Part shown: piece after piece, positions 24,048 through 35,777 of the stretch | Numbering within the stretch: position 1 is the first letter of the stretch | How the letters are laid out: the number at the start of each line of letters is the position of its first letter | Assembly: GCA_945889195.1 (NCBI GenBank) | Contig: CAMDBB010000001.1 | Span: forward strand, 62,001-126,000 | DNA: 64,000 bases | Direction of reading: 5' to 3' | Source of the DNA: Bifidobacterium breve | GTDB taxonomy: Bacteria > Actinomycetota > Actinomycetes > Nanopelagicales > Nanopelagicaceae | Position numbers and translations under genes: made by a program | The notes under the pieces: model-generated | What the model was told of the DNA's origin: nothing | What the model saw: only the letters and a program-made list of their open reading frames with translations | The model's database searches: none

Positions 24048-25367
24048 ATGACCGATGTAAATCCAACCGCACTTGCACAGACACATTCACTTCCAACAAG
24101 CGCAGCATCTGCACTCATTGGAGATCCTTCAAAATTTGGTCGCGTTGCCGAAGATGGCACAGTTTTTGTCAGTACACCTGAAGGCGAAAAGCCTGTTGGT
24201 TCTTACCCTGGAAAATCAGCTGAAGAAGCGCTCGCTTACTTCGTTCGAAAATTTGAAGCCCTTGCATCTGAAGTAGCTCTCACCGCGGCACGCATCACCA
24301 GTGGAGCGATGGTTCCTCAAGATGCTTATGAGGCTGTAAAGAAACTTCGTCAGCAAGTTCGCGAACTCAATGGCGTTGGTGATCTCGCTTCGCTTGCTCT
24401 CTCAGTAGAACAGATTGAGCCACTCATTGAAGGCCACCGCGAGGCATATGAAGCAAAGAAGGCAGCAGAGACCGCTGCCAAGGCTGCTCGTCGTGAGCAA
24501 ATCCTTGTTGAGAAAGAGAAGATTGTTGCTGAAGCGGAATCCCTCGCTCTATCTGAGAATTGGAAGGTTACGGGAGATCGCCTGAAGGCTCTCCTTGATG
24601 AATGGAAGGCTGCGCCTCGCTTAGATAAGAAGAGCGATGCTGATTTCTGGAAGAGATTCTCTGCCTCAAGAAATAAGTTTGATAAGCGCCGTCGCACCCA
24701 TTTTGCCCAGCTTGAGGCAACTGCAGGAAAAGTTGCAGAAGTGAAGGTCGCAATTGTCGCTGAGGCTGAAAAGCTGGCTACTTCGACAGAGTGGCTTCCA
24801 ACCGCTCGCCGCTTTAAGGATCTCATGGATCAATGGAAGGCGGCAGGACGAGGTAAGAAGAGCGAAGATACCAAGCTATGGAATCGCTTTAAGGCAGCAC
24901 AAGATCAATTCTTTGCAGCCAAGAACGCAGACCTAGAAAAGCGTGAAGTTTCAATGGTTGCCAATCTTGCAAAGCGTGAAGAGCTCATTGTTCAGATTGA
25001 GGCCCTTGTGCCATTTACCGATCTCAAGGCGACAAAGAACGCTTTTCGCGAATTGATGCGCACATGGGACAAAATTGGAATTACACACCGAGATAAGCGA
25101 GCTGCATTTGATGCACGTATTGCAAAGGTTGAAGAGGAGCTCAAATCAGCTGATGCGGATCAGGCTCGCAAGACCGATCCAGGCGCCAAGGCGCGCGCTG
25201 CTGAAGTTGTTACACAGTTGACTGAGTCAATTGAGAGTTACAACAAGGCAGCAGCTAAGGCAGAAGCCGCAGGAAACGCGAAGAAGGCGCAAGAGGCGCG
25301 CGACTCAGCGGTAGCTCGTCAAGCCTGGCTTGTAGAAGCCCAGAAGCATTTAGCTGAATTCAGCTAA
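24048..25367 (+). CDS. DUF349 domain protein
   Basis: Repeated W-x-x-x-L-x-E/DQWKAA...DxxxWxRFxxxxxxF(F/D) units characteristic of DUF349. Confidence 0.88.
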   Translation: MTDVNPTALAQTHSLPTSAASALIGDPSKFGRVAEDGTVFVSTPEGEKPVGSYPGKSAEEALAYFVRKFEALASEVALTAARITSGAMVPQDAYEAVKKLRQQVRELNGVGDLASLALSVEQIEPLIEGHREAYEAKKAAETAAKAARREQILVEKEKIVAEAESLALSENWKVTGDRLKALLDEWKAAPRLDKKSDADFWKRFSASRNKFDKRRRTHFAQLEATAGKVAEVKVAIVAEAEKLATSTEWLPTARRFKDLMDQWKAAGRGKKSEDTKLWNRFKAAQDQFFAAKNADLEKREVSMVANLAKREELIVQIEALVPFTDLKATKNAFRELMRTWDKIGITHRDKRAAFDARIAKVEEELKSADADQARKTDPGAKARAAEVVTQLTESIESYNKAAAKAEAAGNAKKAQEARDSAVARQAWLVEAQKHLAEFS

Positions 25368-25379
25368 GTCGCAACAGAA

Positions 25380-27539
25380 CTAAGTTCGATAGACGTCGTA
25401 GACGCCTTCGATTCCACGTACTGCCGCAAGCACTGAATCTAAGTGCTTTGCATCTGCCATTTCGAAGGTAAATCGCGAGATAGCAACCCTGTCCTTTGAT
25501 GTACTCACTGCAGCGCTCAAGATATTTACATGTTGCTCTGAGAGCGTTCGCGTTACATCGGCAAGTAATCGGGCTCTATCCAGCGCTTCCACCTGAATAT
25601 TAACGAGGAAGATACTGGCAGCCCCTGGCAACCACTTAACTCCAACAACTCTCTCGCTCTGATTCTTCTGTAGATCCGAGGCGTTGATGCAATCTTCGCG
25701 ATGCACTGAGATTCCGGAACCCTTGGTAATGAAACCCATAATTGAATCTCCCGGCACAGGCGTACAACAGCGTGCCAGCTTTACCAATACGTCATCTACG
25801 CCCTCAACCTCAATGGCGCTAGAAGTTCGACGAGTGGTTTGAACGCCTGTGGGAATGTTCTCAATCGTTACCTCAGGATGCGAATCTTCTGCACCCAAGC
25901 TGGCGACCAACTTCTCAATGATCGAGGCGGCTGAAACATGGCCATCCCCCACTGCGCTATAGAGCGCATCAATATCTGCATAGTGCATCTCATGTGCAAG
26001 TTCTAGAAGTGAATGACCGGCAAAAATCTTCTGTAAAGGTAGGCCAGCTTTACGCATCTGACGGGCGATGGATTCGCGACCTGCATCAATGGCCTCTTCG
26101 CGACGTTCCTTACTAAACCATGCTTTGATCTTTGATCGCGCACGTGGACTCTTGACGAAGTTCAACCAATCACGGCTAGGTCCTGCGTTCTCGCCTTTAT
26201 TAGTAACAATCTCAACTACATCGCCATTATTGAGCTTTGATTCAAGTGGCACTAAGCGCCCATTTACCTTTGCCCCAGCACAACGAAGACCCACATCTGT
26301 GTGAACTGAGAAGGCAAAGTCCACTGGCGTTGAACCGCCAGGAAGCGCGACGACTGAACCTTTTGGCGTGAAGACGAAGACTTCGGGGCTACCTAGATCA
26401 AAGCGAAGCGCTTCCAAGAATTCAGAGGGGTCCTCTGTCTCTTTCTGCCATTCGTGGAGCTGGCGGAGCCAGAGCATCTCAGGTGAATTTCCTTCAGGGT
26501 CTCCCCCTTGTTTGTATTTCCAGTGCGCTGCAATACCGAACTCAGCGCGAGAGTGCATCTCATAGGTTCTAATCTGAATCTCAATCGCTTTACCGTTTGG
26601 ACCGATTACCGTTGTATGCAGAGATTGATAGAGATTGAACTTTGGCATCGCGATGTAATCTTTAAATCTTCCTGGAACCGGGCTCCAGCGCGCGTGAATT
26701 GAACCCAATACTGCATAGCAATCGCGAACATCGTTGACCAATACTCGAATTCCCACCAAGTCGTAGATTTCATTGAACTCTCGGCCACGTACAACCATCT
26801 TCTGATAAACGCTAAAGAAGTGCTTCTTTCGCCCAGTAACTGTCGCAATAATCGAATCACGAGCGAGGTCGCCTTGCACAGCCTCAATAACTTCTGAAGT
26901 AAGGGCATCACGTGAGGGCGATCTCTCAGCGACCAATCGTGAAATCTCTTCAAACTTCTTAGGTTCAAGTACGGCAAAAGAGAGATCTTCAAGCTCCCAT
27001 TTGATGGCGTTCATTCCCAGGCGATGAGCGAGCGGGGCGTAGATATCTAAAGTTTCGCGAGCCTTGCGCTGGGCAGATTCCGATGAGACATAACTCCACG
27101 TGCGCGCATTATGGAGACGGTCTGCCAGTTTGATAACAAGTACCCGAATATCTCGCGACATCGCAATAACCATCTTGCGGACAGTCTCGGCTTCAGCCGT
27201 TGGACCGTAGGTCAATTTATCTAGCTTGGTTACGCCATCAACTAGGTTGGCAATCTCATCTCCAAACTCAGCGCGCAGCTGGGTCAATGAGTAAGGAGTA
27301 TCTTCAACAGTGTCGTGGAGAAGAGATGCAATCAGTGTGGTCTCGTTAAGACCTAACTCGGCGAGAATCTGAGTCACAGCAACTGGGTGAGTGATGTAAT
27401 CCTCGCCAGATTTTCGCGTCTGCCCAGTATGAGCGGTGCGCGCTACCTCAAAGGCGCGGCTGATATCTGATGTATCCGCATTGGGATGATGCTCTCTGAG
27501 TGCGTCGATTACCGGCGCAATCAAGGGCTGAGTCTCCAT
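25380..27539 (-). CDS. rel: Bifunctional (p)ppGpp synthetase/hydrolase
   Basis: 719 aa; intact HD motif ASLLHDTVEDT; synthetase YQSLHTTVIGPNGKAIEIQIRT; TGS and ACT regions. Confidence 0.97.
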   Translation of the reverse strand: METQPLIAPVIDALREHHPNADTSDISRAFEVARTAHTGQTRKSGEDYITHPVAVTQILAELGLNETTLIASLLHDTVEDTPYSLTQLRAEFGDEIANLVDGVTKLDKLTYGPTAEAETVRKMVIAMSRDIRVLVIKLADRLHNARTWSYVSSESAQRKARETLDIYAPLAHRLGMNAIKWELEDLSFAVLEPKKFEEISRLVAERSPSRDALTSEVIEAVQGDLARDSIIATVTGRKKHFFSVYQKMVVRGREFNEIYDLVGIRVLVNDVRDCYAVLGSIHARWSPVPGRFKDYIAMPKFNLYQSLHTTVIGPNGKAIEIQIRTYEMHSRAEFGIAAHWKYKQGGDPEGNSPEMLWLRQLHEWQKETEDPSEFLEALRFDLGSPEVFVFTPKGSVVALPGGSTPVDFAFSVHTDVGLRCAGAKVNGRLVPLESKLNNGDVVEIVTNKGENAGPSRDWLNFVKSPRARSKIKAWFSKERREEAIDAGRESIARQMRKAGLPLQKIFAGHSLLELAHEMHYADIDALYSAVGDGHVSAASIIEKLVASLGAEDSHPEVTIENIPTGVQTTRRTSSAIEVEGVDDVLVKLARCCTPVPGDSIMGFITKGSGISVHREDCINASDLQKNQSERVVGVKWLPGAASIFLVNIQVEALDRARLLADVTRTLSEQHVNILSAAVSTSKDRVAISRFTFEMADAKHLDSVLAAVRGIEGVYDVYRT

Positions 27540-27551
27540 AAAGCTAAAAGG

Positions 27552-28589
27552 TTATTTGCGACCTTTACGCTTTGCTTGAGTGCGACGACTGATCTTTGTC
27601 GCAGCTCCAGTATTTGCCTCTGCTGTATTTCCACGAGCCGCAACACGCTTAGCCAGCGCCTGCATAGCAGGTTCTCTTTCGCGAAGCTGAGCCAAGAATG
27701 GAGGAGCGATAAAGAGTGATGAGTAAGTACCTACTGCTAGACCGATAAAGAGAGCAAGAGACAAGTCCTTAAGAGTTCCTGCGCCAAGTAGTCCGGCACC
27801 TACAAAGAGAATCGATCCCACGGGAATCAACGCAATAATCGATGTATTGAGCGAGCGAACAATCGTCTGATTCACAGCCAGGTTTGCTGCTTGTGAATAA
27901 GTAACCTTTGAATTCGCCACAACTGATTTTGTGTTTTCGCGGACCTTGTCAAAGACAACTACCGTGTCATAGAGCGAATAGCCCAGAATCGTTAAGAAAC
28001 CGATAATCGTCGCCGGTGTGACATCGAAACCAACGAGAGCGTAAATACCCACGGTAATGAAAACGTCGTGGACCACTGCGAGAATTGCAGCTGCCGCCAT
28101 CTTCGGTTCAAAGACCATGGCAAGAAAGAGCATAATCACGAGAAGGAACGCAATCAGACCATAGATGGCCTTCTTCGTGATCTCTTTACCCCATGACGGA
28201 CCAACGAGTTGAGTATCAATCGATTCTTCAGTCACGTTGAACTTCTGTGTCAAAGCGGTCTCAATCGCGCGAGACTGGGCAGCATCAACTGCTCCGGTCT
28301 GAACGCGAACCTTTGAGTCACCAATCTTCTGAACGATGATTTCACCCGGTAGACCGACCGCCTCAACAGCTTCACGCGCTTGCTGAACTGTCGCTGTTGG
28401 CTTATTGACGGTGAATGACGCGCCACCCTTGAATTCGATTCCTAGATGTAATCCTTGAACAAAGAGAGCGAAGAAGGAGACGATGATGAAGATTGCTGAC
28501 ACGCTGTACCAGCGCTTGCGGTTTTCAACGATGTTGAAAGAAGTTTCTCCTGAATAGAGACGGCCGCCTAGACCAGATAGTTTCGCCAT
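27552..28589 (-). CDS. secF: Protein translocase subunit SecF
   Basis: GIEFKGGASF; VGFDVTPATIIGFLTILGYSLYDTVVVFDKVREN. Confidence 0.97.
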   Translation of the reverse strand: MAKLSGLGGRLYSGETSFNIVENRKRWYSVSAIFIIVSFFALFVQGLHLGIEFKGGASFTVNKPTATVQQAREAVEAVGLPGEIIVQKIGDSKVRVQTGAVDAAQSRAIETALTQKFNVTEESIDTQLVGPSWGKEITKKAIYGLIAFLLVIMLFLAMVFEPKMAAAAILAVVHDVFITVGIYALVGFDVTPATIIGFLTILGYSLYDTVVVFDKVRENTKSVVANSKVTYSQAANLAVNQTIVRSLNTSIIALIPVGSILFVGAGLLGAGTLKDLSLALFIGLAVGTYSSLFIAPPFLAQLREREPAMQALAKRVAARGNTAEANTGAATKISRRTQAKRKGRK

Positions 28590-28593
28590 GTGC

Positions 28594-30144
28594 TTATGCC
28601 TCCAAAGGTGATTCAGTTTGAGAAATCCTTGCGTTCTTCTCTTTCATTCCAACGCTCTTAGGCGATAGACCAGATAACGGATGGCCTGATGCGAAGAACT
28701 TCCAACGCGCGAGGACAGTAACTATCGGCTTGGTAAAGAGGAAGACGATCAAGAGGTCGATCAAAGTTGTTAGACCAAGTGTGAATGCAAAACCTCGAAC
28801 GCCACCGACGGCGAAGAAGTAGAGCAAGAAAGCGGCGATAAGAGAAACGATGTCGGCGACGATAATCGTGCGACGCGCTCTGCTCCAGCCCGTTTCGACG
28901 GCAGTACGGAGCGTTTTACCTTCACGGAGTTCATCTCGAATACGTTCGAAGTAGACGATAAATGAGTCTGCAGTAACACCGATCGCAACAATCGCACCTG
29001 CGATTCCTGCCAAGGTGAGAGTGAAGCCAATTGATTTACCGAGAACTAGGAAGAGTAGATAGAGCATCGCGGCTGCGATTCCGAGGGAACCAACGATCGC
29101 GATTCCAAGGCCTCTGTAATATGCCACTGAGAAGATTAAGACCAAGCCCATACCGAGGGCACCAGCAAGAAGTCCTGCTCGTAGTTGATCTTCACCCAGC
29201 GTTGGAGACACTTGCTGAACTTCACCGCGATCAAATGCGAGCGGCAGTGATCCATATTTCAAAACATTTGCAAGATCCTGAGCTTCAACTTGTGAAAATG
29301 AGCCGGTGATCTGAGCTTCACCTGATGGAATCGCTTCACGGATAGATGGAGCAGATACAACGAGTCCATCAAGAACAATCGCAACCTGATTCTGTGGCGA
29401 TGGAAGTGATGTCACTCGAGCAGTTTGTGCTCCGAATGCTCTTGTGCCGTCGCCATCAAATGTCAGAGAAACAAACCAAGCGCTTGCACCCTGCTGATCA
29501 ATACCAGCAGATGCCTTAGAAACTTGCTGACCTAAAACTTCAGCCGGTCCCAAAATGTATTTCGTTGTACCTGTGCGCGCACAAGCAACGATGGTCTCAC
29601 TTGGAGAATCAGCGCCTGTTCCCTGAAGGTTTGCCGGATTGGTGCAATCGAGTGCTGCAAAGCGAGCGTTGATATCAGCAGAGACTCCACCTGCTGGGGT
29701 TGCTTCCCCTCCACCAATTCCTGCAAGTGCGGAAGACTCAGCAAGAACCTGACGGAAACGAAGCTCAGCGGTCTGACCGACTAGATCGACAACGCGTCGA
29801 CCTGATTCGCCAGGAACAGAGATAACAATCTGACGGTTAGTGCCACTTCCTTGTGCAGTCACTTCAGATTCTGCAACGCCGAGTGAGTCAACGCGCTGAC
29901 GAATGATTGATACTGCCTGGTCGATCGCCTCTGATGTCACTTTATTGGCATCATTGGAAGCGCGGGGTTGCAGCGTGACGCTGGTTCCTCCTCGCAGATC
30001 TAGGCCAAGTCGAACAGAGTCTGCTCCTTGAATAAGCGCTGTTCCGAGAAGTCCCACGAGGATTACCGCCAACATAGTCAGCGCGCGTAGTGGTCTTCCG
30101 GAAGTCTTCACAGGAGTCTTCACAGGTGTTTGAGGTGTGGACAT
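28594..30144 (-). CDS. secD: Protein translocase subunit SecD
   Basis: LGLDLRGGTSVTLQP; GVTADSFIVYFERIRDELREGKTLRTAVETGW. Confidence 0.97.
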   Translation of the reverse strand: MSTPQTPVKTPVKTSGRPLRALTMLAVILVGLLGTALIQGADSVRLGLDLRGGTSVTLQPRASNDANKVTSEAIDQAVSIIRQRVDSLGVAESEVTAQGSGTNRQIVISVPGESGRRVVDLVGQTAELRFRQVLAESSALAGIGGGEATPAGGVSADINARFAALDCTNPANLQGTGADSPSETIVACARTGTTKYILGPAEVLGQQVSKASAGIDQQGASAWFVSLTFDGDGTRAFGAQTARVTSLPSPQNQVAIVLDGLVVSAPSIREAIPSGEAQITGSFSQVEAQDLANVLKYGSLPLAFDRGEVQQVSPTLGEDQLRAGLLAGALGMGLVLIFSVAYYRGLGIAIVGSLGIAAAMLYLLFLVLGKSIGFTLTLAGIAGAIVAIGVTADSFIVYFERIRDELREGKTLRTAVETGWSRARRTIIVADIVSLIAAFLLYFFAVGGVRGFAFTLGLTTLIDLLIVFLFTKPIVTVLARWKFFASGHPLSGLSPKSVGMKEKNARISQTESPLEA

Positions 30145-30162
30145 AAGGCGAGAGTCTAGGCG

Positions 30163-31197
30163 TTACGTAGTGGGTGTGTCGAAAAGAGTGGCCAGCCCAG
30201 GAGGTGGTGTGCGTCCCACATGAGAGAAACCAGCGGCTGTGGCTACTCTCCCCCGCGGAGTACGAGCCATAAATCCATTTCTGACTAAGAAAGGTTCGGC
30301 GACTGATTCAACGGTCTCAACCTCTTCACCCACTGCGATAGCCAAGGTCGATAGTCCGACTGGACCACCATTAAAACGTTCGATCAGAGCAAGAAGAACG
30401 GAGCGATCGAGGCGATCTAACCCCTGTTCATCAACTTCATACATTTCAAGAGCAGCTTTGGCATCGTTATGGCTGAGCGAATTCGAACCATTGACCTGCG
30501 CATAATCGCGCACACGTCGCAAGAGTCGGTTGGCGATACGAGGAGTTCCGCGAGAGCGACTTGCAATCTCTGCAATTGCTTTCTTATCAATAGTCAGGCC
30601 TAACAAAACTGCGCTACGCGAGAGAACTTCTTCCAGCTCGCTCTCCTCGTAAAAATCTAAATGCGCTGTAAAGCCAAAACGATCTCGCAGCGGTGAAGGC
30701 AACAACCCTGCACGAGTGGTCGCCCCGACGAGTGTAAAGCGAGGAAGTTGCAATGGAATTGCCGTGGCACCTGGACCTTTGCCAACCACTACATCAACTC
30801 GAAAATCTTCCATCGCTAAATAGAGAAGTTCTTCGGCAGGTCTTGGCAGGCGATGGATTTCATCAAGAAAAAAGATTTCGCCTTCAACGAGTGAAGATAA
30901 AATTGCTGCAAGATCGCCAGCATGAGTGATTGCTGGCCCACTGGTGATCCGAATCGGCGCGTTCATCTCTGATGCAAGAATCATCGCAAGCGTTGTCTTT
31001 CCAAGCCCTGGTGGTCCTGATAGCAAGATGTGGTCGGCAGCTGAGTTGCGTTTACGAGCGGCGCTCAGGAGGACATCTATCTGCTGACGAACGCGATGTT
31101 GCCCAATAAAATCACCGAGAGTCTTTGGTCGCAGCGCATGCTCTGCAGATAACTCATCTGGATGTTCGCTCGGATCCACCATGCGGTCTGTACTCAC
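30163..31197 (-). CDS. ruvB: Holliday junction helicase RuvB
   Basis: [51 protein letters not shown]. Confidence 0.98.
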   Translation of the reverse strand: MSTDRMVDPSEHPDELSAEHALRPKTLGDFIGQHRVRQQIDVLLSAARKRNSAADHILLSGPPGLGKTTLAMILASEMNAPIRITSGPAITHAGDLAAILSSLVEGEIFFLDEIHRLPRPAEELLYLAMEDFRVDVVVGKGPGATAIPLQLPRFTLVGATTRAGLLPSPLRDRFGFTAHLDFYEESELEEVLSRSAVLLGLTIDKKAIAEIASRSRGTPRIANRLLRRVRDYAQVNGSNSLSHNDAKAALEMYEVDEQGLDRLDRSVLLALIERFNGGPVGLSTLAIAVGEEVETVESVAEPFLVRNGFMARTPRGRVATAAGFSHVGRTPPPGLATLFDTPTT

Positions 31198-31806
31198 TTA
31201 GCTACGCCTTCCACTTTGCAGCGCCTTTTTAAGGAGTTCAGATAGTTCAATCTCAGTCGGTTCGACTCCATTTTCAGCGTACTCAGCAACAACGGAGTTG
31301 ATTGCAGCATCCGAATCTTTGGCAGTAAAACCAAGAGATACAAGGGCCGAAGTTAATTGTTCGCGCCATACCGGTTGATGGTGCGCGCTCTTATGTGCAG
31401 TACCAAAGTCAGAGATCATGCCTTTAAGTTCCAGAATAAGTCGTTGCGCACCCTTTCGACCGATACCTGGAACTTTCTCGATAGCAGAGATATCTTCCTG
31501 TGCAATTGCTGCAGCTAACGTCTGGGGTGAATGGCTACCCATGATCGCAAGTGCAACTTTTGGACCGATGCCCGTGACGGTCTGTACCAATTCAAAGGTA
31601 GAACGGCTCTCTTCATCAAGAAAACCAAAGAGGGTAAGAGCATCTTCACGGACGATAAGAGTGGTGAAGAGTTGTACCGGAACTCCAATATTGAGTTGAG
31701 ATCCAGTCTGGGTCGTAACCGACACAGCGAGACCAACTCCCCCAACTTCGACAATTACTTTATCGCTGCCAATAGAGCGCACCACACCGTTGATAAGTGA
31801 AATCAT
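31198..31806 (-). CDS. ruvA: Holliday junction protein RuvA
   Basis: [57 protein letters not shown]. Confidence 0.96.
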   Translation of the reverse strand: MISLINGVVRSIGSDKVIVEVGGVGLAVSVTTQTGSQLNIGVPVQLFTTLIVREDALTLFGFLDEESRSTFELVQTVTGIGPKVALAIMGSHSPQTLAAAIAQEDISAIEKVPGIGRKGAQRLILELKGMISDFGTAHKSAHHQPVWREQLTSALVSLGFTAKDSDAAINSVVAEYAENGVEPTEIELSELLKKALQSGRRS

Positions 31807-32357
31807 CTCTTCACCAACTTTGAAATACGCACCTTCTCAGCTTTAAGAGCCTCTTCAATCTTTGCATTGCCGCCACCACGCCACAGATGACAGATAGCGA
31901 GTGCGAGTGCATCAGTACTGTCAACAGGCTTTGGGATCACTTCGAGATTAAGCAGCCGCTTCACCATCTCAGCGACTTGCGCCTTATTGGCGCGCCCGGA
32001 ACCGGTGACCGCGGCCTTAACTTCAGATGGCGTATGCATCATGACTGGAATATTTCGACGAGCTGCAACCAAGAGAGCAACTCCTGCAGCTTGCGCAGTC
32101 CCCATAACAGTTCTGACATTATGTTGCGAAAAGACTCGTTCGATAGCAATGACATCAGGCTGGTGAGCTGAGATCCACTCTTCTAGTTCAACCTCTAGTT
32201 GCAGTAAGCGACGCTCTAAGGGCAGATCGCTTGAGGTGAGAATTACTCCGACGCCAATGAGTGTAATTGGCTTGCCGACGCTTCCTTCAATCACGCCAAT
32301 TCCGCATCGCGTGAGCCCTGGGTCAACCCCAAGAACTCGCTTATGTGGATGGCTCAT
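31803..32357 (-). CDS. ruvC: Crossover junction endodeoxyribonuclease RuvC
   Basis: [49 protein letters not shown] upstream limit 32366. Confidence 0.97.
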   Translation of the reverse strand: MSHPHKRVLGVDPGLTRCGIGVIEGSVGKPITLIGVGVILTSSDLPLERRLLQLEVELEEWISAHQPDVIAIERVFSQHNVRTVMGTAQAAGVALLVAARRNIPVMMHTPSEVKAAVTGSGRANKAQVAEMVKRLLNLEVIPKPVDSTDALALAICHLWRGGGNAKIEEALKAEKVRISKLVKR

Positions 32358-32390
32358 AATTTCCAAGCCTAGGACTAACGAGCCGTTCGG

Positions 32391-33143
32391 TTAGGAAAGG
32401 CTCGCCATAACTTCATCAGAGACATCAAAATTGGAGTAGACATTCTGCACATCGTCTAGCTCTTCAATGGCATCGATTAGTTCAAAGACCTTCTGCGCAC
32501 CTTCGGCATCGAGCGGAATCTGCATCGATGGCAAGAAGGAAGAGTCCGCGGATTCGTAATCAATACCTGCAGCCTGTAGGGAAGTTCTTGCTGCAACAAG
32601 ATCGCTGGCTTCACAGACAACCTCAAAAGATTCACCGAGATCATTTACTTCTTCAACACCAGCATCTAACGCCGCCTCTAGAATTGAATCTTCTGTGGTT
32701 CCTGCCGCCTTATTTACAATGATTACGCCCTTGCGGTTAAAGAGGTAAGAGACTGAACCAGGATCGGCCATAGAGCCACCATTGCGAGTGACAGCAACGC
32801 GAACTTCAGATGCTGCGCGATTACGGTTATCAGATAGACACTCAATCATGATTGCTACGCCGTTAGGTCCGTAGCCTTCATACATAATCGTCTGCCAATC
32901 AGCGCCTCCAGATTCAAGTCCGGCGCCTCGCTTGACCGCTCTCTCAATATTGTCAGCAGGCATCGAGTTCTTCTTCGCCTTAGCGATGGCATCAAAGAGT
33001 GTCGGATTTCCTACGACATCAGGCCCGCCATTACGCGCTGCGACTTCGATTGCCTTGATTAACTTTGCAAAGTTTTTGGCGCGACGGCTATCAATCACAG
33101 CCTTCTTATGCTTTGTCGTTGCCCATTTGGAATGGCCTGACAT
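32391..33143 (-). CDS. yebC: YebC/PmpR family protein
   Basis: [37 protein letters not shown]. Confidence 0.96.
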   Translation of the reverse strand: MSGHSKWATTKHKKAVIDSRRAKNFAKLIKAIEVAARNGGPDVVGNPTLFDAIAKAKKNSMPADNIERAVKRGAGLESGGADWQTIMYEGYGPNGVAIMIECLSDNRNRAASEVRVAVTRNGGSMADPGSVSYLFNRKGVIIVNKAAGTTEDSILEAALDAGVEEVNDLGESFEVVCEASDLVAARTSLQAAGIDYESADSSFLPSMQIPLDAEGAQKVFELIDAIEELDDVQNVYSNFDVSDEVMASLS

Positions 33144-33182
33144 CAACCCACCTCGTTCATTATCTAGCGCCTAACGCGAACT

Positions 33183-33755
33183 TTATCTGCCTTTGCAGAT
33201 CTCATCAAAAAAGTAGGTATGAACAGCCATGTCAGCAGTCAATTCGGGGTGGAAACTGGTGGCCAGTAGATTGCCTTGGCGTACTGCCACCGCATGTCCT
33301 GCCACCTCTGATAACACCTGCACTTCTTTGCCAACTTCCTCAACCCAAGGGGCGCGAATAAAGACGGCATGTAGCGACTGACCATTGAATTTTAGATCAG
33401 ACTCGAAGGAGTCAACCTGGCGACCAAAGGCGTTACGTCGCACTGTCATATCTATTCCACCAAAAGTCTTCTGGCCATCTTTGCCATCAACAATGCGATC
33501 TGCCAACAGAATCATTCCAGCGCAAGATCCGTAGACAGGAAGTCCCTCTGCGATTCTGGACTTAATCGGTGCGTAGAGATCGAATAGTTCAGCGAGATGA
33601 ATGATTGTGGTTGATTCACCACCAGGAACGACTAAGGCATCTACCTTCGCTAGATCTGCAGCGGTGCGAACTTCTAGCGCGCTATGCCCACAAGAAACCG
33701 TTGCCGCTATATGTTCGCGGAAATCACCCTGTAGAGCTAGTACGCCAACAATCAT
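33183..33755 (-). CDS. pdxT: Pyridoxal 5'-phosphate synthase glutaminase subunit
   Basis: GVLALQGDFREH; LVVPGGESTTI; VYGSCAGMILLA; TSFHPELT. Confidence 0.96.
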   Translation of the reverse strand: MIVGVLALQGDFREHIAATVSCGHSALEVRTAADLAKVDALVVPGGESTTIIHLAELFDLYAPIKSRIAEGLPVYGSCAGMILLADRIVDGKDGQKTFGGIDMTVRRNAFGRQVDSFESDLKFNGQSLHAVFIRAPWVEEVGKEVQVLSEVAGHAVAVRQGNLLATSFHPELTADMAVHTYFFDEICKGR

Positions 33756-33766
33756 TCGAAGAAGTT

Positions 33767-34669
33767 TTACCAGCCACGTTCAGCAAGGCGATGAGGGACT
33801 GGAATATCAGCAACGTTGATTCCCACCATTGCTTCGCCAAGTCCGCGTGATGCATCAGCCAGAACTTTGGCATCTTGATAGAAAGTAGTTGCCTTCACGC
33901 ACGCTGCTGCACGCTCCGCTGGATTTCCTGATTTGAAGATTCCAGAACCGATAAAGACGCCATCAGCGCCCATCTGCATCATCAAAGCTGCATCTGCTGG
34001 AGTTGCAATTCCGCCTGCAGTAAAGAGAACGACTGGCAGCTTGCCTGTTTCAGCAACTTCCTTCACAAGAGCGTAAGGAGCCTGAAGTTCTTTTGCCGCA
34101 ACATAGAGTTCATCTTCGCGCATTGAAGTCAAGCGACGAATCTCTCCGCCGATAGTGCGCATATGAGTCATCGCATTGGAAACGTCGCCAGTGCCGGCTT
34201 CACCCTTAGAGCGAATCATCGCAGCGCCCTCGTTGATGCGACGTAGCGCTTCGCCAAGATTGGTAGCACCGCAGACAAATGGAATCTTGAAGTTCCACTT
34301 ATCAATATGGTTGGTGTAGTCAGCAGGAGTGAGGACTTCGGATTCGTCGATGTAATCAACTCCGAGACTTTCAATGATCTGCGCCTCAACGAAGTGACCG
34401 ATGCGAACCTTTGCCATCACTGGAATCGAGACAGCGGCTTGAATCTTTTGAATCATGTCCGGGTCTGACATACGCGCAACGCCACCTTGTGCGCGAATAT
34501 CTGCAGGAACGCGTTCTAGAGCCATCACTGCACATGCGCCAGCATCCTCGGCAATCTTGGCTTGCTCAACGTTTACGACATCCATGATGACGCCGCCCTT
34601 GAGCATCTCAGCCATTCCGCGCTTTACGCGCGCTGTGCCTGTTGCTTCGCTTCCAGTGTTCTGTGACAT
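33767..34669 (-). CDS. pdxS: Pyridoxal 5'-phosphate synthase lyase subunit
   Basis: [38 protein letters not shown]. Confidence 0.98.
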   Translation of the reverse strand: MSQNTGSEATGTARVKRGMAEMLKGGVIMDVVNVEQAKIAEDAGACAVMALERVPADIRAQGGVARMSDPDMIQKIQAAVSIPVMAKVRIGHFVEAQIIESLGVDYIDESEVLTPADYTNHIDKWNFKIPFVCGATNLGEALRRINEGAAMIRSKGEAGTGDVSNAMTHMRTIGGEIRRLTSMREDELYVAAKELQAPYALVKEVAETGKLPVVLFTAGGIATPADAALMMQMGADGVFIGSGIFKSGNPAERAAACVKATTFYQDAKVLADASRGLGEAMVGINVADIPVPHRLAERGW

Positions 34670-34724
34670 CTAATGAACTCCTTACAAAAACGTGAAATGG
34701 TCTATCCCACGTAGAGGGTCGAGT

Positions 34725-35777
34725 CTACTTTGTCTCTCTCCTTGATGCATCCGCTGGAATTAGCGTGAAACTAGGCGATTTATCGGTCAAGGCAATCCAT
34801 ATCGCCCCGTGCGCAAATGGAATTTCATCCCCTGCATTGGTGGTCCATTGAGTACCAGCGGACTCAGTTGGGCGGCTCCAATTTCCTTCAATGTACTTTC
34901 CATCTCTCAAGATGAAACCCTTACCTGATCCGATGGTTGCTGAGAATGGAGTCACTCCCCCCACTTTATCTTTGTAGATCGAGTCCGTGATTGATACGAG
35001 TTGTATGACAAATGTGTCTGCCGTCAAACGAGCTCCTGTCGATGAAAGATTGGGGACGCCGCCATGTGAAAGTTCCCAAACTTCCTTTTCAGTTGACCAG
35101 AAAACTTCGTAGTTACTTGCCGGCCATGAAACCTTTGCCGAGCTAATGGCAGTTCCAAGTTCGGTCTCATCTGAGAAGTTCCAGCCTGCACTCTTTGATT
35201 GCGCAAATGCAAAACCTCTATCTTGCGCATACTCCATAAAGAGATCAGCACGCAGCACCATCGCATAAGGCTGAATCCGCTGTGGATCAGTTGTATAAAT
35301 CGTTGAAGACATCCTCTGTGCGCCCAAATCAAAGAGATTGGCAGCTGAGATCTCGGCTCGTAACTTCTGCTGAGCACCACTGTAAGCAAAACCAACTTTG
35401 CCAAATTGTGAAAGCAATTCCAGATCTGAAACCCTCGCTGATCTCACGGGGCCAATCTCTTTTGGAATCTGGGATGAGAAGAGAGCAGCGAAACGGGTAA
35501 GCCCACCCTCGACTTGTTCTATATAAACGATATCAGCGAACTCAATTCCAATCTGGGGATGGGCCATCTTTGTATCATCAATCTTGACCGCCAAAATTGG
35601 CCCATCAGTTCCAACTCTGCCACTGAGTGAGTTACGCACTTCCTCTTCAAAAACAGAGCTCAGCAAGTTCTCTGACTTTGGTGCAAGAAAAGCTGCTGCA
35701 ACGACTGCTACAGATGCCGCTGCAACTATCAGGGCCAGAGATCTTTTAAAGAACATCGTCTTCAAACTCATAGACAA
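34725..35777 (-). CDS. DUF3048 domain (YerB-like) exported protein
   Basis: VKIDDTKMAHPQIGIEFADIVYIEQVEGGLTRFAALFSSQIPKEIGPVRSAR; N-terminal signal/TM. Confidence 0.8.
   Translation of the reverse strand: MSMSLKTMFFKRSLALIVAAASVAVVAAAFLAPKSENLLSSVFEEEVRNSLSGRVGTDGPILAVKIDDTKMAHPQIGIEFADIVYIEQVEGGLTRFAALFSSQIPKEIGPVRSARVSDLELLSQFGKVGFAYSGAQQKLRAEISAANLFDLGAQRMSSTIYTTDPQRIQPYAMVLRADLFMEYAQDRGFAFAQSKSAGWNFSDETELGTAISSAKVSWPASNYEVFWSTEKEVWELSHGGVPNLSSTGARLTADTFVIQLVSITDSIYKDKVGGVTPFSATIGSGKGFILRDGKYIEGNWSRPTESAGTQWTTNAGDEIPFAHGAIWIALTDKSPSFTLIPADASRRETK

Noticed and set aside
24350-24826. 158-aa minus ORF inside the DUF349 gene
   Set aside because: Antisense to a clear DUF349 repeat protein; Ser/Arg-rich mirror frame
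30100-30144. PVKTPVKT short repeat at the SecD N terminus
   Set aside because: Two-copy low-complexity cytoplasmic tail; not informative
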